From Planctomycetota bacterium (lineage in GTDB: Bacteria; Planctomycetota; PUPC01; JACPCR01): a stretch of DNA of 49,837 nt. A program made the translations under genes and the position numbers. Of this stretch, positions 44,138 through 49,837 are shown one piece after another (position 1 is the first letter of the stretch; every line of letters starts with the position of its first letter). The notes under the pieces were generated by a model that ran no database searches, was not told the DNA's origin, and saw only the letters and a list, made by a program, of their open reading frames with translations. The stretch spans positions 1-49,837 of the forward strand of contig JAQBXN010000057.1 in NCBI GenBank assembly GCA_027625095.1. The letters are read 5' to 3'.

Positions 44138-44257
44138 GAGTAGTGGAGTAGTGGAGTAGTGGAGTAGTGGGACGAAGTTGAGCAGGTCTGCTCCATTCCT
44201 CCATCCCTCCGTCGCTCCATCACCCCACCACTCCACCACTCCATTCCTCCATTCCTC
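44138..44257. repeat. Inverted array of octamer repeats (copy 2)
   Basis: Left arm: four exact GAGTAGTG units (44138-44169). Right arm: eight in-phase octamers (44194-44257) reading CATTCCTC, CATCCCTC, CGTCGCTC, CATCACCC, CACCACTC twice and CATTCCTC twice. The arms are partly complementary, so the 148-base space between two convergent genes can fold into a long imperfect hairpin. It abuts the stop codon of the minus-strand protease gene. Related to the element at 889-980. Confidence 0.75.
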
Positions 44258-44258
44258 T

Positions 44259-45221
44259 TCACCTTCTCCAGCCGTTCTCCAATTCGCCCAGCACAATCTC
44301 TGTTTCAAACCGCTTCGCGTCTGATGGGCGATACACCTCGAACTTCAGCTTGTCCCCCGGCTTCTTCTCCCGGACATAACCCATCGCTTTGTTGCGATAC
44401 TCGATCGTCTGGCCGTCCAGCGTCAGCACGACGTCCATCTCTTTTATTCCAGCATTCTTGACGATGCCTTCGGGCAACACGACCTTCATGACGACTCCCT
44501 TCATCCCGGCCGGCAGTTTTTTAATGTAATCCACCGGTTGCTCCCAAACCTCTTCGAACGCGCCTCCGATGGTTGGTGTGGCTGCATCTTTCTTCTCGTT
44601 CAAGATCTGCTGGAGGGCTGCCAGAGGAGCGAGGTACGAGATTCCCATGTTCGCATCACCGACTGTCATCGAACCGCTCTGCAGGCCGACCACATCGCAG
44701 GAGCTGTTCAACCACGGCCCTCCGGATGCGCCGCCCGGGGTGATGGCGGCAACGTAGTACGATTGTTGATACCGCTTGAGCACGCCGACCCACTCAAAGC
44801 CCTTTTCAATCTTGGCTACCTTCCCATGAATGAGCATGTAATGCCGATAAAGAGGCGTTCCAAAACAGGAGAGTTCCTGTCCTACGCGTGGTTCACGCCG
44901 GGCAAACTTCAGATAGTTGAAGGAATCGCCTCTTACCTTCAGCAGCGCAATATCATGGCCGAGATCGACGGCGATGAGCCTTGCCGGCTTGCGCCACTCT
45001 GAGTTCCTTACCTCAATCGTCCGCCCCGCCGGACCGACCACGTGTGCCGCAGTGATGGCATATCCATCCTTTGAGGCCATCCATCCCGAGCCTTGCAGGT
45101 GACCATCGATCAGGACTTCAAAACAAGCTTGTTTGGCCTTTTTGTAAACGGAGGAGGCGTTCTGTCCAGTGGCGCCTGCAACGGGAAAAAGGAGAGCCAA
45201 TATCAGGCTGGAGTGTTTCAT
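44259..45221 (-). CDS. Trypsin-like serine protease with PDZ domain (HtrA-like)
   Basis: 320 residues with a signal peptide (MKHSSLILALLFPVAGATGQ). The catalytic triad is readable: H60 in ITAAHVVG, D90 in GHDIALLKV and S166 in GGASGGPWL, giving an S1 (chymotrypsin) fold as in HtrA/DegP. A C-terminal PDZ-like domain (about 220-310) includes PEGIVKNAGIKEMDVVLTLD and KKPGDKLKFEVYRP. It is shorter than DegP and has one PDZ. It is predicted periplasmic, for quality control or processing. It is convergent with the giant glycoside-hydrolase-like gene, with the octamer hairpin between them. Confidence 0.9.
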   Translation of the reverse strand: MKHSSLILALLFPVAGATGQNASSVYKKAKQACFEVLIDGHLQGSGWMASKDGYAITAAHVVGPAGRTIEVRNSEWRKPARLIAVDLGHDIALLKVRGDSFNYLKFARREPRVGQELSCFGTPLYRHYMLIHGKVAKIEKGFEWVGVLKRYQQSYYVAAITPGGASGGPWLNSSCDVVGLQSGSMTVGDANMGISYLAPLAALQQILNEKKDAATPTIGGAFEEVWEQPVDYIKKLPAGMKGVVMKVVLPEGIVKNAGIKEMDVVLTLDGQTIEYRNKAMGYVREKKPGDKLKFEVYRPSDAKRFETEIVLGELENGWRR

Positions 45222-45289
45222 ACGACTCTTTTTCAGTAAGTGTTTTCGACCTGTCCCTGGCGCAACTTCCCCTTATCGCCTTTATCAAC

Positions 45290-46741
45290 TCACCTGCCAC
45301 CAATTCGGAAAAAGCCCTTTATCTTTTTCAGCAGATCGGCCGCAAAGCTCCGGGTCTCCTGTTCAAGCTGCCGTGAGTCGAGATTTTTCGCTGCTGCCTG
45401 AGTACTAATTTGTCTTTCAGCGACGATTTGACTGATCGTATCAGCGCATTCGGGTCGTTTCTCAAGCACAACCTTCAGATCAGCCTTTGATAATTCGTAA
45501 ACGATTGTGGGGACATCCGCGCTGATTGTCGCGGTGCGAGGTTCTCCAGTAAGCAGGGACATCTCACCAAAAAACTGGCCGGGGCCGATGTTTGCCACCT
45601 TCGTCTGCTCGCCCTCCCCTTTGAAATCAATGAGAACATTGACCAACCCTTCGAACATGAAAAACATCGAACTCCCTTCCTCTCCCTGGCGCACTATGAC
45701 ATCTCCAGGCTGGAAGGTGCACTCCTTCATTTTTTTTGCCAGATCCTCTATCTCCTCCGGAATCATTGCCAGAAACATGTCAGCTCGGGTAAGAAGGTCA
45801 CGCTGGTTTCTTACGCGGAGTGACAGGGCTTTGAACTCGGATGTGAAAATTTCATGCCGGGGATAAACCGGCCGCACTCCTGCCTGGAAGAGATGGTTCA
45901 CGACTTTGCCGAAAACGAGGGCCTTGCCAGCTATCCAGGCATTCACATCAGGTATGTAATAGTAGAGAAAATACTTCACCCCTATCTGACTGATATCGGT
46001 AATACCTACGATCGGTTCGAGGCTTTTATCCGTGATCCCCAAAGCGTACTGCCCTTCTTTTGCTGCGGCCTTGATCATGTTCATCGCGCGTTCTGTGGGC
46101 AGTTCGAAATCCAGGTAAAACTCGAGCGTCTGGACGGTATGTTTCTTGGGCCGTTCGAAATTCCTGATGGTCATGGTGCTCATTTTTGAGTTAGGAATGA
46201 TGAGCGTGTTGCAATAGAAATCCTCGAAGATGGTGGCCCGCCAGTTGACCTCCATGACTTTGGCCCACTCATCATTTTCCAGCTTGATCCAGTCCCCTAT
46301 CTGGTAGGGTGGACTGATGTTGAGAATGATGCCGGAGAAGAAGTCGGAAATGACTTCCTTGACTGCAAATCCGATTACCAGGCCAGCCACACCGGACGCT
46401 GCGATAAGGCCCGAAACCGATTTTTCGAAGACGCTGGACATGATGCCGGCGGCTGCCGAGAACATGATCATTACGGAAATGAAATCCTTCAGAAGCTTTG
46501 GGACTGGTCACCCAAGTCGCTTCTCAATGAGGATCGGCCAGACGACCAGGTTCAGGATTCGAATCACCAGCCATCCGGCCGTCAGCCAGAGACAACTGCC
46601 GATAACGTACCTGGCTACATTCAGGATCTGCAGGAAGAATTCTGCCTGGATCTCCAGAGACAGTTCATCCTGATACAGTGAAGGTATCAGGAATAAGAGG
46701 AGCAGAACCGACGGGAGAATCAGCTTCTTAACGGTATTCAT
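45290..46741 (-). pseudogene. MscS-type channel with cyclic-nucleotide-binding domain, in-frame TGA
   Basis: Start ATG at 46741, signal-like hydrophobic N-terminus and a membrane helix (YVIGSCLWLTAGWLVIRILN), then EKRLG and a TGA at 46508-46510. The same frame continues PVPKLLKDFISVMIMFSAAA without interruption for about 400 codons. That part has the MscS pore helix (SGLIAASGVAGLVIGFAVKE), the beta domain (PPYQIGDWIKLENDEWAKVM, NTLIIPNSKMSTMTIRNF) and a cNMP-binding domain (MFFMFEGLVNVLI, FFGEMSLLTGEPRTATISAD). Relatives usually have Arg at the stop position, so a CGA to TGA change is the simplest cause. It is either a recent pseudogene or a base-call error. The downstream piece alone would lack the first helices. 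Intact family members are stretch-activated channels gated or modulated by nucleotides. Confidence 0.75.
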
Positions 46742-46850
46742 TATCTGTTGAGTCAGCGTTGCGGGGGCAAGTTAACATGAGACCCAGGGGGGAAAGTCTA
46801 CATGGGTCCCAACAGGCGGTCACATGGATTGCCTGGTCTCAATTCAGATC

Positions 46851-46880
46851 AAAAAAAGCCCGAGAGCTGGTGGCTCTCGA
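46851..46880 (-). terminator. Intrinsic terminator of tRNA-Arg
   Basis: CGAGAGC (46861-46867) pairs with GCTCTCG (46873-46879) around TGGTG. On the minus strand the stem is followed by a short GGC and seven Ts (the A run 46851-46857). It lies about a dozen bases after the tRNA 3' end. Confidence 0.85.
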
Positions 46881-46891
46881 GCTATCTCTAA

Positions 46892-46965
46892 TACACCCGA
46901 CAGGAGTCGAACCTGTAACATCTTGTTCCGTAGACAAGTGCTCTGTCCAATTGAGCTACGGGTGC
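46892..46965 (-). tRNA. tRNA-Arg (anticodon ACG)
   Basis: Read on the minus strand, a 74-base cloverleaf: acceptor GCACCCG/CGGGTGT with discriminator A, D arm GCTC...GAGC, anticodon arm CTTGT-CTACGGA-ACAAG with anticodon ACG, and T arm ACAGG-TTCGACT-CCTGT. ACG is normally edited to ICG by TadA to read CGU, CGC and CGA. The first acceptor pair is G-U rather than G-C, a mild oddity. CCA is not encoded. A promoter lies upstream and a terminator downstream, so it is a single-gene transcript. Confidence 0.95.
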
Positions 46966-46983
46966 TCTTTTTGAGTGGGGGGC

Positions 46984-47011
46984 ATTGTAAGAACAGACCG
47001 CGAGGATTCAA
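46984..47011 (-). promoter_or_regulatory. Predicted promoter of tRNA-Arg
   Basis: On the minus strand TTGAAT (47006-47011) is separated by 16 bases from TACAAT (46984-46989, five of six to the -10 consensus), which lies 18 bases before the mature tRNA 5' end. Confidence 0.6.
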
Positions 47012-47079
47012 CTTGCAGCGGGTTGGCGTCAGTGTCTGATGGTTTGGTAACAGAGGGCTGGTCAATTATTGTCCCCGCA

Positions 47080-48270
47080 ATGAACACAGATGTCCCAATC
47101 AAATTTATTCGCCGGGAGGGCAAGGGTCGATTGCTCGAAATCCACGGCCTGCCGGTGCTCCACCTGCGGGGCACACCTCATGAGATGGGGGTGCAACATG
47201 GCAGGCTCGTACCCGATGGGGTGAAACAGAGCTGTCAGTCCTACGTTTACGATCACGCAATCGCCGCCAATGAATTGGAATTCGAACAACTGCTCGAACT
47301 CTACGGTAAAGCCGAGCCGTTCATCCCTGATTGCTACAGGGAAGAAATGGCCGGGCTGGCCGAAGCCACGGGCATCGAGCTCGACCTCATTCATGCCTTT
47401 CATGTCCTGCCGACCCTGTTTCATTGCTCCGGTTGCGCGGCGATGAATTCCGCCACCCGCGACGGGAAACTCTATCACTACCGCAGCCTGGACCATTCCC
47501 TCGAGATTGGCGGTGCAGTTAAAGCACAAAGCAATGCCTGCATTACCGTCTGGGAACAGGACGACCGGATTCCCGTCGCCGGGATTGGCTGGATTGGAGC
47601 CATTGGGCTTGTCACTGGTATGAACGCGGTCGGCATGTCCATGGGCGAGATGGGTTCGCATTGTGAAGACGAATCCTTTGAAGGGCGACCCATGTGGTTT
47701 CAGATGCGGGAGATGCTCTCTCTCTGCGATAACCTCGAAGCCGGCCGGCGTATGATTGAAGAGTGGCCACGTGACTGCGGTTTCAATTTCATTCTCGCCG
47801 ACGGCAAAGTGCCTGACGCGATGGCCATCGAAGTTACTCACTCGATGTTTGAATTTTTTGAGCCCGGCGATCCTGCAGAGGCTGTCGAGCCTCACTATCC
47901 GATAAAGGACGTTGTGCGTCGCACGAACCATTTCGTTTCACCCAGACTTTCAGAAACGCAGCGCGAGACTTACGACCCTCGCATTGACAAGGAAGACAGC
48001 GCGGCCCACTACGCCCGCTTGAGTGAAAACATCGAACGAGTGCACGGAAAACTGGACGCCGACCAGATGATCTGGCTGTGCCGGAATTACTCTCCCGAAC
48101 ATAGCTGCCTGCATCAGGCAGTGTTCTGCCCTGCCGATGGCGATTTCTGGTTCGCCAACGCGGTCAGCCCTGAGGAGAGTGAGACGCCGGGCGCGCAAAA
48201 TCAGCCATTCCTGCCTTTCAACCTTAATTCGATTCTGGACTTTGTGGCGGATGAAGAAGGCTGCGGATGA
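47080..48270 (+). CDS. C45-type peptidase / acyl-CoA:6-APA acyltransferase-like protein
   Basis: 396 residues of the Ntn-hydrolase C45 family (penicillin acyltransferase-like). Markers: LHLRGTPHEMGVQHGRLVPD near the N-terminus, YREEMAGLAEATGIELD in the middle, the nucleophile region FHCSGCAAMNSATRDGKLYH (likely C119), and RSLDHSLEI matching the GRNxD-type segment. Later GLVTGMNAVGMSMGEMGSHC fits the family. In such proteins self-cleavage before the Cys yields the active enzyme. Real substrates in bacteria are mostly unknown and probably amides or acyl-peptides. The ATG at 47080 was chosen because family similarity begins shortly after it; upstream in-frame codons overlap the tRNA promoter. 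No signal peptide. An MFS gene follows 75 bases later and may be cotranscribed. Confidence 0.85.
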   Translation: MNTDVPIKFIRREGKGRLLEIHGLPVLHLRGTPHEMGVQHGRLVPDGVKQSCQSYVYDHAIAANELEFEQLLELYGKAEPFIPDCYREEMAGLAEATGIELDLIHAFHVLPTLFHCSGCAAMNSATRDGKLYHYRSLDHSLEIGGAVKAQSNACITVWEQDDRIPVAGIGWIGAIGLVTGMNAVGMSMGEMGSHCEDESFEGRPMWFQMREMLSLCDNLEAGRRMIEEWPRDCGFNFILADGKVPDAMAIEVTHSMFEFFEPGDPAEAVEPHYPIKDVVRRTNHFVSPRLSETQRETYDPRIDKEDSAAHYARLSENIERVHGKLDADQMIWLCRNYSPEHSCLHQAVFCPADGDFWFANAVSPEESETPGAQNQPFLPFNLNSILDFVADEEGCG

Positions 48271-48345
48271 AGAGGGCCGCGGATATCAGATAGAAGAAAC
48301 CCATCGTGGCCCTTTTTTCGCTTTACCCAATAGACCCGAACCAAC

Positions 48346-49572
48346 ATGAACACACGTACCGGCGGCATGAAGGAGATTCTGCTTCTCAGTGTTGCCTTCT
48401 TTTTCAGCTACCTTGGCGTCGGCGCCATTCAACCGTTTCTCACCCCTTACCTGGAAGAAGAAACCGGACGGCCGGGCACAGAGGTCATCTGGGTACTTGG
48501 CAGTGTCTACCTCGCCGGAATTTTCATGCGGCTGGTGGCAGCACTGATGGTAAACAGGCTCGGGGCTCGGATGACAGTAATCCTCGGATTGCTGATGTGC
48601 ACCAGCTTCAGTTGGCTGGTCGTGTTCACTACTCATATCGGCATCCTGCTTGTGGGCGCGTTCTTCTGGGGTTGGGGAGCGGGCTGCATCTGGGTAGCGG
48701 GCACTTCCATGGTGCTCGATTTTTCGCCCGCGGACCGTTACGGCACGAATACCAGCATCCTGTTTGCCGCGGTCTATCTCGGGCAAGGCGCGGGCGTCTG
48801 CCTGCTGGGTTGGATAGGCGCAAATGTCGGCAAGGCCGATCTGTTCTTCTGGGCAGCGGTCATCAGCATTCCGGCGAACATTGTTTCGTTCATGTTTCCC
48901 AAAGCTGGTGGTAAGACCCAGCCCGCAAATCTTGCTGAAGGCATCAAGATTCTTTTCTCATTGCAGGGAATCATCGTCAGCGTCCTTCTGCTTTCCTCTT
49001 CATTCGGATTCGGAATTCTGCTCGGCAATCTGAGCGGCTCGGTAGCACGTTCGGCTACGATGCAGGGCTTCGGAAGCGTCGGGCCCGTGACGCTTGGTTT
49101 TTATGTCGCCAGATTGGTCTGCACCTCGATAGCAGGCCCACTCTCAGATCGCTTTGGCCGGGCCCCTCTGCTGGTAGTCGCCTATGCCGCCTCGGCCATC
49201 GGGCTCTTCGCCGCGGGTGTTTCCGACCGTCCGGGCGTGCTCTTTGCGGCCGCACTTTCGCTCGGCGTCCAGATGGGAATTGCTTCGGTCGCAGTTGGTG
49301 CACTGGTTGGCGACTGGGCCCCACCGGAGAAACGTCACGTGCTCCTGGGCTCTCTCTACATCTTTCACGGACTCGGCGCCGCGCTCAGCCTCATCCTGGG
49401 CGAACAACTGAAGGCCTGGCTGAATGCCTACCGGCCGACGTTTACCGTGTTCGGAGCGGTGATGGCGCTCTGTGCCGTTCTTTCCATCGTGCTGGGTTTC
49501 ATTTCGAAGAAGGGGAAGGATGCGGCTTCATCAGGACCAAACGAAAAGTCTCTGTCCGCCAGTGAAGAATGA
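48346..49572 (+). CDS. MFS transporter
   Basis: 408 residues with about 12 hydrophobic helices in two halves. After the first helix pair the loop carries GIFMRLVAALMVNRLGARMT, a version of the MFS loop motif, and the second half has the matching VARLVCTSIAGPLSDRFGRA. Substrate cannot be read from the sequence. It follows the C45-type enzyme gene on the same strand, so it could import or export that enzyme's substrate or product. This link is only positional. The start at 48346 is immediately ahead of the first helix. Confidence 0.88.
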   Translation: MNTRTGGMKEILLLSVAFFFSYLGVGAIQPFLTPYLEEETGRPGTEVIWVLGSVYLAGIFMRLVAALMVNRLGARMTVILGLLMCTSFSWLVVFTTHIGILLVGAFFWGWGAGCIWVAGTSMVLDFSPADRYGTNTSILFAAVYLGQGAGVCLLGWIGANVGKADLFFWAAVISIPANIVSFMFPKAGGKTQPANLAEGIKILFSLQGIIVSVLLLSSSFGFGILLGNLSGSVARSATMQGFGSVGPVTLGFYVARLVCTSIAGPLSDRFGRAPLLVVAYAASAIGLFAAGVSDRPGVLFAAALSLGVQMGIASVAVGALVGDWAPPEKRHVLLGSLYIFHGLGAALSLILGEQLKAWLNAYRPTFTVFGAVMALCAVLSIVLGFISKKGKDAASSGPNEKSLSASEE

Positions 49573-49615
49573 TGCAAACTGGTTATACCTTTTCATCATT
49601 CTATGAGGCCAGGAG

Positions 49616-49780
49616 ATGCGAATAACAGTTGATCTGGACGAGCGGGAGATTGAGAAAATAAAAAAGTCGACAGGTATCCACGAGATTTCATCGGCCGCCG
49701 TCAAGGCATTGAGAGAAGACCTGAAGCAACTGGAGAAGCAGCGATTTCTCAAGACTGTACTAATGGTCTTTCCAGCCTGA
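49616..49780 (+). CDS. VapB-like ribbon-helix-helix antitoxin
   Basis: 54 residues: MRITVDLDEREIEKIKKSTG, then IHEISSAAVKALREDLKQLE and KQRFLKTVLMVFPA. The MRITVDLD strand, the STGIHEISSAAVKAL helix-turn-helix and the LREDL segment match type II antitoxins of the VapB/RHH class, which repress their own operon and neutralise a PIN-domain toxin. GAGG lies seven to eight bases upstream of the ATG. The last residues look atypical: in the neighbouring frame reading continues as NGLSSLKLQVDITPWGENP to the window end, so a frameshift is possible. A toxin gene, if present, would lie beyond the window. Confidence 0.55.
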   Translation: MRITVDLDEREIEKIKKSTGIHEISSAAVKALREDLKQLEKQRFLKTVLMVFPA

Positions 49781-49837
49781 AATTACAGGTCGATATAACC
49801 CCGTGGGGCGAAAACCCTGGTCTTTACCCAAATTTTT

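Noticed and set aside
46508..46510. Selenocysteine at the in-frame TGA of the MscS gene
   Set aside because: The family has no selenoprotein members known to me, relatives carry Arg there, and I see no convincing SECIS-like hairpin directly after it.

Overview
The window looks like a chromosomal piece from a bacterium of the PVC superphylum or a neighbouring lineage (Verrucomicrobiota, Lentisphaerota, Planctomycetota or a Hydrogenedentota-like group). This is inference. It rests on the paired PSCyt1/DUF1549/DUF1553 and DUF1501 genes, the sialate-O-acetylesterase, DUF4838 and FAD-oxidoreductase genes, a decayed sulfatase carrying an autotransporter-type beta-strand tail, and MoxR and MscS-cNMP genes. 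There is no rRNA and only one tRNA, so the sequence alone cannot fix the phylum.

Layout. 1-5.8 kb: the N-terminal part of a Pro-Lys-Pro repeat protein (minus), MoxR (minus), a DUF4838 hydrolase-like protein (plus), a sulfatase-like pseudogene next to half of a repeat element, and a RidA-family protein. 6-11.3 kb: a frameshifted DUF5684 membrane gene and a sialate-O-acetylesterase (minus), then a coupled trio MazG-like/TsaB/lipoprotein, hemC and a FlgM-like small protein. 11.8-18.5 kb: a site-2 protease, MazG, a polysaccharide deacetylase (minus), an FAD oxidoreductase and a GT39-type glycosyltransferase (minus). 18.6-23.7 kb: a tightly coupled operon of two beta-propeller proteins, a 44-residue signal-peptide ORF, and an ABC ATPase with an FtsX-type permease. 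23.8-24.4 kb: a small protein, a truncated nucleotidyltransferase and a MITE-like element with a perfect 34-bp stem. 24.5-31.5 kb: the large propeller/cytochrome/DUF1549/PA14/DUF1553 protein, an ORF6N remnant and the DUF1501 partner. 31.7-32.7 kb: a sugar-phosphate isomerase-like gene (minus).

33-45 kb is the most unusual part. A membrane-anchored coiled-coil PDZ protein is followed by a secreted protein in which a PDZ domain appears nested inside a concanavalin-like domain. Then comes a 2305-residue secreted protein built from four repeats of carbohydrate-binding-like, DUF5060-like and glycoside-hydrolase-like segments. Only the last copy keeps candidate catalytic glutamates. A trypsin-like protease with a PDZ domain lies convergent. 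I read this as a candidate surface or secreted polysaccharide-handling cassette; that role is not proven.

45-49.8 kb: an MscS/cyclic-nucleotide-binding gene broken by one in-frame TGA, tRNA-Arg(ACG) with its own promoter and terminator, a C45-type peptidase/acyltransferase, an MFS transporter and a VapB-like antitoxin.

Gene decay is frequent: sulfatase, DUF5684, nucleotidyltransferase, ORF6N, MscS and possibly one small secreted gene. At least two families of short, internally periodic inverted repeats occur: a hexamer-based MITE family and an octamer-based hairpin family.
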